Assembly: GCF_000006405.1 (NCBI RefSeq)
Contig: NW_003216446.1
Coordinates: 126,435 to 190,434, forward strand
DNA length: 64,000 bases
Source: Perkinsus marinus ATCC 50983
Taxonomy: Eukaryota > Perkinsozoa > Perkinsida > Perkinsidae
Direction: 5' to 3'
Program-made: the position numbers and the translations under genes
Shown here: one piece after another, positions 45,208 through 57,486 of the stretch
Numbering within the stretch: the first letter of the stretch is position 1
Layout of the letters: each line of letters begins with the position of its first letter
Notes under the pieces: model-generated
Databases searched by the model: none
Told to the model about the DNA's origin: nothing
Seen by the model: the letters and a program-made list of their open reading frames with translations, nothing else

Positions 45208-47730
45208 TCATTCCATGCCATGGACCAGGCGATCAACAACGGCAGCTCTTCTCCTTATAGGAGGATGATGACGATTAAAGAGAATCGATCCAAGCATATC
45301 TCTGAGGTCGGGCACATAGTGAGGATTAACGTCAGTTCTGAACCTGATGATCAACCGAGCATTAACCGTCATTAGAGATGGAGAAAAAATCCAACGGTTC
45401 ACGGCAATAGTATTTGCATTAGCAGCGAAGGCGTAATGGTAGTCCGAGACTTTAGTACAGCACGTCATCAGTGTGGAGGAGGAGAATATGCACATGGTCA
45501 ACCACATGTGTTGGCGATGACAACATGAGATTTCTGAGGAAATTTTGGTGATTCTTTGCTAATTTCTGTGGGTTTTTAACTCCTTCACAAACTCCTATGA
45601 ATAGCGAGCTCAGGTGAGGAAAATAATCATATATTTTCGTAATGTACGTTACACCACTTGCCGTACCAGAGCCCGAGAAGTGAGTATGCCATACACGCAG
45701 AGCACTGACAATTCAACTACAACTACCCAAGTTTCCTCAAGATCTACTAGATCAACCTTCACCGTTATCTCAACAGCAACAGAAAGCCAACCTCCACCTG
45801 ATGATGTTGGACAATCCTCACCTCCGCCGACGCTGATAAAAATCGTCTATCTGCAAGTGCTGCTTTCCATGTCGATACAGCTTTCTAGGACCGCGCGACA
45901 TGAAACTACTTTCCGTTACTTTGGTACCAGTGAGGACTCCAAATTGCGACTTGAGAACCTATAACTCAACTCTAGTTCCTAAACACGGCAGTGCTCCTCA
46001 CGTGGATGGGGTTGCAGTTAAACCAGTCGAAAAGCAGAGATTCCTGAGCTTCCGAAAATGTCACATCGGCAACTTCAGACTCGCCCTTAGCCCTCCAAGG
46101 CATGTTGAAGATAATCGCCAAACATAATCTACATAAGACCGACTGCACCAACTTTTCATCAGTTGTTCACGACTCGTGAACAGTTAAATCGAGATAATCT
46201 CAAATCATAACTACATATACGCCGCTTCCCAGCGGAAAGTTTCTACGCAATGAGGGTATAAAACGTAATCATGAACAACACAAAAACGATCCCAAGTACT
46301 CACAGATAAGCTCCACAAGCTGCAACAGTAACGGTCGCGATATTCGGCGCTGTCGCCCTATCATCCCTCCATAACCAATACACCGGAGCCGATGCCACTG
46401 CGCCAATGACGAAGGTCCACAGTATCAACGCGCATAAATCCAACCTACTTACTCACTTTCAGCACCTCGTAGATCGCGCTCGCCATGTTGATCGATTTGA
46501 AGTTCGAACCGACCCACCTGTGACTGTAATATATCCTCACCTTCGACATCCTCAGATGTAGTATCTTCTGAGAGACGTACATAAATGCTGACCAGCCGAT
46601 CATATTAATAAAGATAGTGGGGACTACACTCGAGTGTGACACAGTGAATAAGAAGAACATACACCTGATATGACGCTCAATAGCTGCCGAGAGTAACGCA
46701 TCATCGATACGTAAGGCAGTTTGCGATCATTAGAGAGTAATCCCAAGCCAACCACATCGGACTAGGCTCGAGGAGCGTCTCTGCTGATGAGGCCGTTATA
46801 GTGGAGTCTCTTTTCGCGCGGATGTACCTGAATGAACAAAACCATCATAGAACATGCTCTCTTCTATGCTCACATGAACCATAGCCTCAGCACGTATCCC
46901 CCTAATGCAAAACCAATATATGGTAGAAGGAGCGTCGCCGGCCATAGCATGTGGTATCTGATGACACCACTGAATGCCTTTGAGTGAGAGTGAATACTCC
47001 CACATTAGTGAGGAAATGCGCATCTCCACAGCGAAGGCTTCAAGGGAAGCTGTCTGCAGCACAGTACTCAACAGGCTCCAGATCCTGAATCATGCAGAAC
47101 CAGTGATGAATACACCAAAGTTCTCAAATATATGAAATAAACCTAGCGTCGATATTGTGATATTCCTCGATGGAATTCAGCTCCTCAGGTGGGTTCGTGA
47201 CAGCCGCAGAAATGAAGTGCTATGAGAAAATTTTGCGAAGTTTAATGGAGTGATGGAGTAGCATGAATCGAGCAGACTCACTCATTTCCATCGGCCACGC
47301 GACACTCATACGCAGCCACAGCCGCACTAAAGATGAGGTTGAAGAGGGATAGCGGGAAATTCGCCATCAAGATTATAATGTCCGCGCCGTTCTCTCGGTG
47401 GGCCCCGGCAGAATTAGCTGTTGCATACAAGGCTTCCCCGAGGAGTGTGTTACCTGACAGCTGACTATCGTACGATGCGACAAACGAATGCTCACAAAGA
47501 GAGATCAGAAGGCCGAGTAAAACGGGTTCGATACCACTCGGAGTGATTCCAGCCTCGCCGATGAAGGTGAAAACGTATCTAAAGCAGCGACTCGTATAGT
47601 CTGAGAATAATCAGCAGTGCCCTCATTACATGCAGAAGGGCGTGAAGAAGATGGCGATGTAAATGATGAAGGTAAGCAGAAGCGTGAGGAGGCCTTTCAA
47701 GAGTCGGAGTGAGAATGATCGCCAGCTCAC
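45208..47730 (-). CDS. Polytopic membrane protein, C-terminal part (OSCA/TMEM63-like?)
   Basis: Minus-strand exons rich in transmembrane helices: ~47720 (LLKGLLTLLLTFIIYIAIFF), ~47580-47290 (RYVFTFIGEAGITPSGIEPV, LLGLLISLCEHSFVASYDSQ, IIILMANFPLSLFNLIFSAA), ~47060 (LKGIQWCHQIPHAMAGDAPS), ~46650 (VVPTIFINMIGWSAFMYVSQ), ~46430 (CALILWTFVIGAVASAPVYW) and a soluble tail (RFRTDVNPHYVPDLRDMLGS) with the stop at 45208. I infer it continues from the exons at 49.7-54.3 kb, because those supply the N-terminal helices and the cytosolic domain and no other membrane gene lies between. The OSCA assignment rests mainly on that cytosolic part; these helices alone do not identify the family. Confidence 0.4.
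45471..45640. mobile_element. MITE-2 copy m
   Basis: CAGTGTGGAGGAGGAGAATA, GTCAACCACATGTGTTGGCG ... GAGCTCAGGTGAGGAAAATA. It abuts the last exon of the membrane-protein gene. Confidence 0.7.
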
Positions 47731-48175
47731 GTGGAGACTGAATAGAGGAATAAATCACTTCTCATTTCATTAACTCGGCGTTAGTTCAACGAAGATTACG
47801 GAGGACGTGTGGAACAATCTCAACAAAGACAGCCCAGGCTGTAGGGAATTGACCCGGACCGGACCGGGGCCGTCATTGTTTAGACGCGGCGCCACATCAC
47901 TTGGACCCCACTGATATCGAACTCGATAGTATTCGGGAAAGTGATCTAATCAGCGACTCGCAACACATACAGGAATGGAAACGCTGCTGTGCGTAAGGAA
48001 TATATAGTATGAATGCACCGGTACGTCGAACAGCCCGTTATCTTGGTAATCAGCCTCCGAGAGGCTATAGCTCTGTAGACAAGAGCGTCTTAATCGCCCT
48101 CCGGAGGCAGAGGAGCTTCCATTGCTTCCTTCTACTGATCGACCACAAATCACATTCCGCTGTAAAGTTTTAACA

Positions 48176-48780
48176 TCAGGTTTGTGATATACTTGTGATG
48201 ATTAAATCACTCGTCAGTTCTCCTCCCGACATACCATTATGTCCTTGGCAAGAAGAGCGTTGTGGTGTGCGAAGCAGCCAATGCTGAGAGCATATGGTTA
48301 GACAAAGAACCTCTGTTGATATGTGCTGCTGGGCAGTCTCAGAATCTCGCTGAGTAATCAGCGCTTTGGCAACAATCTTGCTGGCGCTCGTCATGTTTGT
48401 GGCGTTGTCAGTCATCATTCCGCCCATGACACATGTCTGGATACCAACGGTATCGGCTCATCTGAGCCTCATCATCAATCGTTACATCGCATCACTCAGT
48501 CTCCAATGCACCAACCAGCCGCGGCTACTGACGAACTGGTTTCAGCCCGAAGAGGCAGTTCGCTGGAAGCCAACTGCTTCCCGAGGATGTTTCATCAAAC
48601 GTTTCACAGGTAAAGCGGTCACCGTAGTCCCTGTCTTCTCACCATTGACTGGAAATCTCCATGATCGCAACTTCTCACCAATGGCTTTCACTGCTATCCC
48701 TTTGCGGTTTCCATCATAGCATTTCCGAAGCCAGTACTGCAATACATTTAAGTTCACTCTGGATCCCACTCTGGGGTTCC
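48176..48780 (-). pseudogene. hAT-type transposase remnant
   Basis: The minus frame at 48427-48176 contains MTDNATNMTSASKIVAKALI, the 'TDNAxN' signature of the hAT/DUF659 catalytic core. Sequence upstream to ~48770 (LNVLQYWLRKCYDGNRKGIA) may be the preceding part, but it is broken by stops. It sits between the two halves of the membrane-protein gene. It is too degraded to be active. Confidence 0.45.
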
Positions 48781-49138
48781 CAGGGCTTGATTCTCGGACC
48801 GGGAATCCTGAGTCTCGTATTCCTATATCATTATGCTTGCCTGCTCTGGAGCTCAGTAGAGTCGCCGAAATGAGTAACTCATCAGGAACCTCTTATATAA
48901 GGTGGCCGCAAAGATCGAGTCAGCGTCTTCGAGCTTCACTAAGCTCATAATGGGCGAAGAGGAGTGTTTGCAGTGTTGTGACCAATGGACTCATCAAGTA
49001 AACTGTAGTGATAATCACTCTTATGATCACGTAAGTTACGTGACGTAACTGCCACCCAATAATCATAGTGCGGTTGTGATTTTTGACGCAGGGGTGCTCC
49101 TCAGCACATCACAGTGAGGCGGCTATTACGGTCGCTTC

Positions 49139-49204
49139 CGTTGAGCGAAGCTAGATCTATTATAGATCTATAGGCCTACTATAGATCACCTATAGTAGGC
49201 CTAG
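49139..49204. repeat. Paired perfect hairpins
   Basis: AGATCTATTATAGATCT at ~49153-49169, then TAGGCCTACTATAG (49171-49184), loop ATCAC, and CTATAGTAGGCCTA (49190-49203). Confidence 0.9.
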
Positions 49205-49714
49205 TCTTTATGGATGGCAGTTTTGACAGCATCTTGGTCCGCTAAACTGCTTTCGAAGGACGCAAATGATGGATCACCTGTTCCAGTGGATGTTCACCGG
49301 TTCTGCATAAATTCTGCGGACCGTAACCTCATGATCTGTCCCCGAGGCGGCTCCGACATACGAGAAGCTGGTGATGCCTGTCAATGATCATGTCAACCAG
49401 CAGCTGGTTACCAGCTTCAATCGCGGAGAGCTAGTAAACTCAGCTCTCTTTTCCCAACTAATAAATTCTGAGTTGAGGGGTCGCATTGAGTCCGTTACCG
49501 CTGAAATTACTGTCTCTTACTAAGAGACTCTTAGACTGAGAGTCTGGTCGCTAAGACTTAGAGTGATGGGACCATTGCTTTGAATACGAATTTTTGTGAA
49601 GCATGCGAATGCTCAAAACCGGATAGCATGTCAGGACTAATCGAAGGTGTCACCCAGGGGGACTCACCCTGTAAGGTTTTTAATACGTCTTACGGTAGAA
49701 CGAGGTTATAAGTT

Positions 49715-52700
49715 CTATTCCGACGGTAAAGCGAACACTAGCTGATACTCACACATCGCTTTCTCTCGTTCGGCTATAGTGTTAAACACGGCGAAGGCGA
49801 TACCGGTACCCTCCAGCTCCAGTAGCATTCCACGAACATCATCGAGCGTGTATCTGAGAGAACCATGAGGGCGAACTACTGGAGGCCCTCCAGTGGAGGG
49901 ACTCGAGAAAATTGCTGTGGGATAAAGGATCCTAGACTGATAGCACTCCTCGGGCAGAGCCACTGGGGACATCTCTCGGCCTCCATCCTGGCTGTAACTC
50001 CACCGAGATGGCGGAGAACCCACCAGTGACCCTGTCAAAGGTACGTCAGAGGACCGCACTGTTGAGCTCTTTGTACCATGTGCCGAATCACCTCTGGTGG
50101 CAATGGCCAAGCTACGTCGTGAAGAGTTTAGCGTCGCATCGTGCATCATCTCAAAATGCTGCAGATGTGTATCACAGAGCTTTTCTATAATATCGGTCTT
50201 GTCGATGTACCTACATCGGCATAGTCCGGCCGCCAGCTCTATCAGCATCGAAAACGTCGATTCGAAACCTGATGCCTCATCAACACCAGTTCACCTGTAG
50301 GCGATGCTAACACCGACGGGCTCCACCCCAGTTCGCTCTGCTAAGATCGAAATGAGAGTATCTTGATCCGTGGCGCTCGGTGGGAGACCATCGAGCTGGA
50401 GAGCGAAGTCTTCCATAGTACAGTGCCGGGAGCGGAAAGATTCTACAGTGTCCCTAGGGAGGAGAACAAAAAGTGACTCACCGTTTTTCAGTGAATGAGA
50501 TCCATCCAAAAGTTGGGAGAGGTTTACCTTTGATGGACTGCGAAGATGACAGATATGACGAAAGTCATCACGGCAATGAGCGATCCTACCATTACCCTGG
50601 AAAAGGACGAGTTTTACCAGCAATGATTATGCGATGTGCAAGGTGAGCGGAAGTACCACTGTAGAACCAGAGTTACGACGCCGCCAGATCATGTGATAAC
50701 GGAATTTCCGTGAACCATCTCACATTACTGCGCATCAGCATAGTGTATGACAGCTATCCTAGCAGCTTCAGAGAGCTGTAGTTCGGCACAATCTTGCTGG
50801 TCCAAGTATCTCGAGAATCGGCAACTGCTGGATTGAGTGACAATTCAGGGGCTCCAGGTGGGGGACGGCTCAACAAGGATAGCTTACAAGCTACTTCAGA
50901 CAGAATATGTATAGAAACCTTCGAACCCATCTCGCCTCGAGCCTCAGGCCTACAACTTCGAAGTTCGAGGGATGCAAAAAGGCAAACCAATTAGGGAGAA
51001 TGTTATTGACATCGCCATCAATTTTAATTTCATGTTATCAATACTTGTTATGCATAAGTTGACGATGTCAACTGGTTTCTCTGGGGAACTGCGAGAAATA
51101 CAGGTTTCATTTTCTCGAAGAAAAAGTACGTCGGGTAACTACTAGAGTACCCGGTATCTGTAATTGATGTTGGAAATTATCATTATTTATCTGATGCTCT
51201 CTCGTTACCGCGTTTACGAGTCCTACTCAGTTACGATTGTAACAATTTGTGGAAATGAGTCATTTGACAACTAGCAACAATCATAACTACCGCGAATAGC
51301 ATCACAGTGTCTTTTAAATGAGACTGTGATGCTGCTCGCCGATAATGATGTCAGAAGAATCACAAGAACTGTCTATCGCTCTGAGTAAACTCCGAGCAAG
51401 AGTAACTCTGACAAGATCCTCACAATTCATTCACTTACATTCCGAAATAATTCAAGGCAGCTCTTCTCTGAATCACCGCATATCCCACGGCTAATATTGT
51501 GAAAAAAACAGCGATGAATACTAGCCAGTTGTAGTACCTGAAGATGGATGCGACAAATCCGCATGAGTCCACGAAGCGACAACCCCGAGATTTTCCATGC
51601 ACGACTGCCATTGGCAATTCGCCAACAATAACTTGAGAGCTAATATACGCTTATACGCAATACTTCAGTCAGTGAGGAGGAATAGGAGACCAAAAGTGGT
51701 TGTATAACAACCTATGATGGCTGCACGAGCAGTATTCATCTCGTAGGTTGGTATGATACATCAAAGGAGTTATCGCTACTGTAGAGAGAGTGCTCCCGGG
51801 GCGCAGCTCCAGATCGGATAATAGAGGGCGGTCGGAGGCACTACCTCACGCAGGTTGTAAAACTCTGCTTTCAAAATGATCGACTTAAGTCGACGATTAT
51901 CGTTGAATGACACATTCTGTCAGCCAAGCTCTTCAGTGCATCCTGCACTGTGCAGTTTCCTCTCCAGGCAACTATGAAGTTTTTCACCAGGACTGAGACA
52001 GTTGTGCCTGGTTGGATCCTGCCTTGCTTGAAGCTACTGTTGACCGCTTCGATGGCGTTGTTGTGTCTGGGTACCGTTGTACCAGGTAACCTGGCGTCCC
52101 AAAAGCGGAAGGGCAAGACTGGCTCCGGGGTGTACTGTGCCACCCCATCCCTGAACGACACTTCGAACCCCTCCAACAATTCCCTCAAGTCGGAGTTGAA
52201 TTTATTTCTTAAGGTAGACACACTGTGCCCAGACAAAGACCCCCCAAGGGGGAACCCCGCAACACCCCCCAAGACCTGGCACCGTAGGCAGTAGTGGTGG
52301 TCTTGGCCACAGTAGAGTCATGACACTTGAACAAGCGGAAATTGCGGATACGAACGGAAACCCGAATGCTAATTTCAACATCAGCGACAATCCCGTGGGG
52401 TGAAGGCGGCACGGCGGGGAGGAGGGGGCCGGGGAGCGGTGACGGAGGAGGAGGGGCTGGCGGAGGAGGAGATTATTTCCGGGTTCGGGTAACCTGGCCC
52501 AGGTTAACAATGTCAGCGACTCTGTAGCCAGTAGCGCGGTCACGGGCCCACGTCTTCCTCTCCAAGGACTGAATGAATACCTCATATTGAGGAGTATTCA
52601 TCAGCTCATCATGGTTTTTCTCTCGGCATCATGCAACCATGGCCACATTTGGCCGAGCAACGAGCGGCGAAGATTACCGCGGCGGTAATACCATTACTGC

Positions 52701-54335
52701 CGCAATGGCGGTAATACCGCCATTGCGGCAGTTCTCAATCTTCTCTATTCGAGGCACTCAATTCGTAGTGACCTTGAATTCCGATCTTAACAAGGTCGGG
52801 ACTCTTTGCCGAGTCTGTTCAAGCATGGGAGCCTCTCTTAGAGAGAAAGATCCTCAATAGAGCAGAAGATACCCATCCAGTGCCTCAGCTACAATGAGCT
52901 ACAGCGAGCATAACAGAATATACTCTACTCTCGAAGCACTATTCTGGTTGACTGAATGAACTAGCCTCAGAACCTTCTTGTTGGCGGGATAAGATTCATC
53001 TACAGTGAAATTGATGGCGAGAGTCAAAGACGTTGCTCAATATGTAGAACGTGAGATGAGAACTCATGACTGCCGAGATTCAAGGAGCCCAAGGGCCAAT
53101 CTCAGAAGTCTCCTTAAATAATTAAAACCTCCGACTCTGACTCACAATGCAAGGCCGACTCCCATGACGTAATCTCGATGCATGTTGGTGGTAAGAATGG
53201 AATATCTATTGAGGAGACACATGTATGTTGAACTGCCAAGAACAGCGCCTTACAAGGGATCTTCACTGCACATGTCGTCATTTTCTCCCACAGGAAAATA
53301 CCCACCTGACCTCCCAGGAGTTCGCCGTGGGAGACAGCGTCGATGGTGTAGTAACTGACCATGGTGCATGGATTAGGGCTAATACGAGTGCAGCAGACTG
53401 GCGTTCAAACTCACCCCGAAGGATATTTCCACTGGTCTTTTCGCTGGTGCCAGCGTCTGAGAATAACTCACATACGAAGATGATAATGTCCAATGGACGC
53501 TGGGCCAATTGCTAAGAGTAACTTACAGCATACAAAAGGAAGGCAGCCAATGCACCGATAAGCGGTGCCGATAGCCAATAAACAATAGGGAAGAACTTAG
53601 CATACCTGCCTAGTAGTGACTAAGCTTGTTCTCTCTGTTCTCTCCCAGCTTACACAAAGTCGCACGAACCATCAGGTTGCATCGTGAAGGTTGGAGCGCA
53701 GCGGAGGCAGCGCTGGGACGTGATGCAGTGCCTACATCCTTGCACTGAACAGGTACTGCACAGACCAGACGACTCATTCGGGTATCTGTCAGGCCAACAA
53801 CAAAACGTATGGGTCCGCAAAGTTCGACTCCAAAATTGGTGGATGCAGAAGTATCAACAGGAGCACGACGAACTCGGTGTTGAAACTATCAACAAGCAAT
53901 ACTGATTCTATTCGTTCTACGCTCTTATCGTATCCAGCGATGCAGCTTACGGTCTCAGGATATCTCTCGCCGAGCATTCGTCTCCTCCCACACAGCTAAC
54001 TTCGCACACGAAGTTCCTATCTATAGCTATGAACGGGCACTCGGGATTAGAGCATCTCTTATGCAGCATCTCTTGGGATACGCCTGAACTACAACAGCAA
54101 TCAACGAGACTCCTACTCCGGAGATAGGAACTGCTGGAAGCGGGACAACTATGGGCGTATTACACGTAGTTCTATACACATCCCGGCACGTGTCGATCAT
54201 TGTTAACTCCTTCCGGCTGAATTCCACCTTCCTCGGGTCACTTCCTCGTTCATAAAAATGGCAGCGAGAAGCGTCTGAATAGCCAAGTAGCAATAGCCGC
54301 AGTTCGTAAACCTCAGTTGAGTGACTGTGGGCCAC
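49715..54335 (-). CDS. Polytopic membrane protein, N-terminal part (OSCA/TMEM63-like)
   Basis: Minus-strand exons: ~54300-54030 (RKVEFSRKELTMIDTCRDVY, VPISGVGVSLIAVVVQAYPK), ~53603-53525 (YAKFFPIVYWLSAPLIGALA, AFLLYA), ~51550-51435 (YYNWLVFIAVFFTILAVGYA, VIQRRAALNYFG), 50480-50291 (MEDFALQLDGLPPSATDQDT, LAERTGVEPVGVSIAYR), ~50248-50160 (LCRCRYIDKTDIIEKLCDTH) and ~49840-49750 (LEGTGIAFAVFNTIAEREKA). A cytosolic RNP-like fold with 'GLPxxxTD...GVSIAYR' and 'GTxFxVFxTxxxRxxA' between transmembrane blocks is the layout of OSCA/TMEM63 mechanosensitive cation channels. The homology is by motif only. MULE sequence lies in the intron between 51435 and 53.3 kb. Confidence 0.45.
51871..52300 (-). pseudogene. 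MULE-type transposase fragment
   Basis: Minus frame with STLRNKFNSDLRELLEGFEV, RFWDARLPGTTVPRHNNAIE, AVNSSFKQGRIQPGTTVSVL, VKNFIVAWRGNCTVQDALKS. The 'NxxEaxxxxfk...P...VsxLvxnf' block is the C-terminal end of Mutator-like transposases. Only this part is seen; the DDE core is missing and the 5' end runs into a low-complexity GC-rich stretch (52400-52480). Confidence 0.5.
52696..52732. repeat. Perfect hairpin, 17-bp arms
   Basis: ACTGCCGCAATGGCGGT, loop AAT, then its exact reverse complement; the arm also partly repeats CGGCGGTAATACC just upstream. Confidence 0.95.
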
Positions 54336-55375
54336 AGTCTGTGGCTTGCTAGTACGATATCACAGTTCTATATCATACAGATCGCAGTGTCCACCACAAA
54401 GTGACTCCACCAGGGTTTTCGGACAATCTTACCATCATTTTCTCCACATCTCGAGACGACAAGCCATAAGAACAGCAGTTGTACTCTCATAGCAAGGCGG
54501 CGAAATTACTACACTCATATGTGTAACAGGAGTTCGTGATCCCTGATCACATCTAGTAAACTCAGTACTTTTTCATGACTATCAAGTCCACAGTGGATCC
54601 GCAACACTGTTCGACATTGAAGAGTTAATCATCTAGTCTCCAACGGAACATCAAGAGAATACTTGGGCCCTATGAGGGATCCATTCTAGAATTTCAGCGT
54701 CGAGGTATAAACAGTGAGTTCCCCTCAATCAACTGCTACTCCGAGATTCGCTAATGTCCGGAGTATGATATTAAATGCCATACGATTCACTTCCTATAAA
54801 CGGGGGCATAGAAAGAACCCTCGTGTGCGCGACCTTCCCCGATGAAACTTCCCCATACAGTTATCCAATACTCAGCGGCACGATTTTGCGGGGAACTCAA
54901 TCCGAATAGCCGGCAGCGGCACAATAATTCCGGAGAGAGACGCCTCGAAGCACTTGCGAGCGTAACGCCATGATCATTCACAACTATCGACCTCAACAAC
55001 CTCAAACAATGGAAAAACAGTCTCGAGCAGTAGCAGCTGCTGCTGTTCGCATTTGAGTAATGCATATAGTCACACAAATGTGATGTAAGATTCTCGACAA
55101 GAGCACGCACAAAGTACCAGTAAGAGAAGCATCGAACACACTTTGGCCGATTCGGATGTACAACGATTAAGAAAGCTGCTTTCAGCAGCACATCTCGAGA
55201 AGCCTGCTTAGTTGCTTGCAGACTGTATCTTTTCGATTCGGCTCATGAACGCCTTCTGAAAATGTGATGACAGTCGTACGGAGAGAATCTATCGAGCTCT
55301 ACAGAAGAATAAGATGTGAATTATGTCACTGCCTTACTACTAGCTATTCTATGACCTATTGTGTTGATTCACAGA
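54336..55375. other. Spacer, one orphan frame
   Basis: A minus frame at 55191-54787 (134 codons; ...EYWITVWGSFIGEGRAHEGS...) has no recognised family and no clear splice context. It could be a first exon of the membrane-protein gene. Nothing else is seen. Confidence 0.25.
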
Positions 55376-57486
55376 CTAGAGAACATGTAAAATATCCTTA
55401 GACCAGCCACCTCCCATGCTGACCTTATTTCCCTGTGGAGTAGTAGTAGGTCTACCAAGATCTGTCCTGACTCCAGGTTTGACGAGGACTTCGATGAACA
55501 CAGGCCCTCCATGAGGCTGCGCCACAGCGTCGGCTACTGCTGACGAGAGCTCCTCCTCGGTACGAACACGTATGGCAGTTGGATAACTGGGGGGTAGAAA
55601 CAGTGTCACCGAGAGTCGAACCCGGGACCTTTCGATTACCCAACATCTCGGGCAATACCACACAGATTTAAACCAGCAGCTGCCGTTGGTTGACCTCCAA
55701 CACTCTCATGCATCCCATTGTTAACCTAAGCGATGACAAATTAGGTCGCAGGTTCGATCCCCGGCACCGCCTACCAGAACGTGGATTAAATTGGTAGCCT
55801 TATTAGTAGCCATCGACCCCATATGCATCAACAGGGCACCATCGCCATCCATGCATACTACGGGTGACTCCGACGGCATGTGGCTCGCCAAACCTGATCG
55901 AACACACTCCAAGATCGACTATCAGGCTCCTCATGAGTGGAAAATTTCCACTCAGAAATCTCACCGTAAACACAGATTCGAGAAAAGAACATTCATTAAC
56001 CCTGTAATAAAAGGCTGTCACAAATTCTCAATGATTCTCCTTACCATGAATTAAGCACGAATATCAGAACATACTATTCCTATCAGACACACCCTCCTCA
56101 ACAACCAGAGGCGACACAACAACCTGTCCCCCCTCCATCGAACAACGATTGAGAGCAACCTCTATGACGTCGTTACCTCCGGCGATAGATCCAGCGTGGC
56201 CCATGTTGCCAACGCACAGGAAATCATGAGAATGGTCGCCACCGTACTCGTTGGTTCGGATTTCGAATAACTCCCGACTGAAATGAAACTGCATGTACGA
56301 CTACCCATCCTGTGCTTCCGAGGTTGGCAGCATCTACCTCAAGAACCCTGTAGTGCCAACATAAGTGGCCTGGTCGCCGCCGGACTTCAGTACTACTCGG
56401 ATCGCATTCTCTCTCGTCATAGGCAGGGTATGGTCATAATCAACTGCCGTTTTCAAGCCGTACCTTCACAAAAAAACATCTACCCGAAATGACAGCTTGT
56501 GACGCTCTACTACCGCGAGAAAGTATCTTTGCGAATTAGTATTAAATGAGGACTCTTGCTCTCCATAGACTAAAGTAGACCGCGGGAATCGAACCGGGGA
56601 CCTCCCGATTGGCAGATCAACACACTACCTGTGCCGCTGCTGCCTCCAGGGCTTCCAGCGCTTCTGTGTTCTCAGTAGGCAACTCAGTACAGGCCAAATC
56701 CATGGCTTGAATTATACCTACACGAAGTCACTCCAGTCGGGTTCTATTCCCGCAACCTGTGGTTTTACCAGCCTGCAATTTTCCCATAACCTTATGCTGT
56801 GGCTCGTCCTTAACACCCGGTTCTCCACGCCAGCCCACCAAAACCTTAACGAAAATCGGACCTCATTCGTATCTTGCGCGGCGACCTCAAAGATACCACC
56901 CCCTTACAAGCATAGGAATCCCATACACACCTGGATGTGCCAGCGACAGTAGGGGATTCACCATATTGCCATAACCACTATTCTGAGTATACCTACAACA
57001 AGTCGTAGCCGCATAAGCTGAGTAACTCCTACTCCTACACTATGGGTAGCTTCCCAGTCGCCAAATGGTATCCAGCAGCTAAACCAACGGCACTTCCTTC
57101 ATTTACAGCGATGACATGCTCGTTGGCTTCTGCATGGTCTGTGACATATCTAAAGGTTGAGCGAATAAGATACAGAATAGGCCCACGTGCTGGACCTACG
57201 CGCAAAAGTCCTTCAATAAGGAATCCGGCACTCCCGTAAAGTAGCCGACTCCACATGCTCTAGCCTTATTGTAAAACTCAGCAACATTGACACTTCTCGT
57301 GCCGTGTGTAGAGAACGCGGCCTTTCCCAAATTCTGGAACGACTTCAATGTCACAGGTCCCAGCACCCTCGTCGATGGAGTCAACATTGACAGTTGAAGT
57401 GATGAAGAAACGCTGAAGCCTCGAAACAATTGCTGCCACCCTGCGCAAGGTACTAGCGTTATGATTGAAAAACGACTCCATGTCAC
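55376..57486 (-). CDS. ppd: Phosphonopyruvate decarboxylase
   Basis: TPP-dependent enzyme converting 3-phosphonopyruvate to phosphonoacetaldehyde, the committing step toward 2-aminoethylphosphonate and phosphonolipids. From the Met at 57486 the first exon has an Arg/Ser-rich, acid-free leader ([20 protein letters not shown]), mitochondrial in style, then [20 protein letters not shown] then LKDFCA. Later exons: [20 protein letters not shown] then [92 protein letters not shown] (TPP motif); [56 protein letters not shown]. Nearly the whole family sequence is recovered. Introns include F1 in both orientations and F4 in both orientations. No PEP mutase gene is in the window. Confidence 0.92.
55587..55673 (-). 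repeat. F1 intron, full-length tRNA-like, 87 nt
   Basis: Ppd intron between GGQPTAAA and [68 protein letters not shown], then a pyrimidine tract and CAG. Almost the same length as the SYF1 copy (88 nt). Confidence 0.75.
55726..55774 (-). repeat. F1 intron, short form reversed, 49 nt
   Basis: Ppd intron between LIHVL and [58 protein letters not shown]-arm reversed relative to the gene. Confidence 0.75.
55935..55953. repeat. Perfect 19-bp hairpin
   Basis: GAGTGGAAA-A-TTTCCACTC in a Ppd intron. Confidence 0.8.
56845..56907 (-). repeat. F4 intron, 63 nt
   Basis: Ppd intron between YGIPML and VLVGWRG: GTAAGGGGGTGGTATCTTTG, AGGTCGCCGCGCAAGATACG, AATGAGGTCCGATTTTCGTT, AAG. Confidence 0.75.
57150..57199 (-). 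repeat. F4 intron, reversed, 50 nt
   Basis: Ppd intron between LLKDFC and YVTDHAE: GTAGGTCCAGCACGTGGGCC, TATTCTGTATCTTATTCGCT, CAACCTTTAG. It is the reverse complement of the F4 pattern and still has GT and AG ends. Confidence 0.8.
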
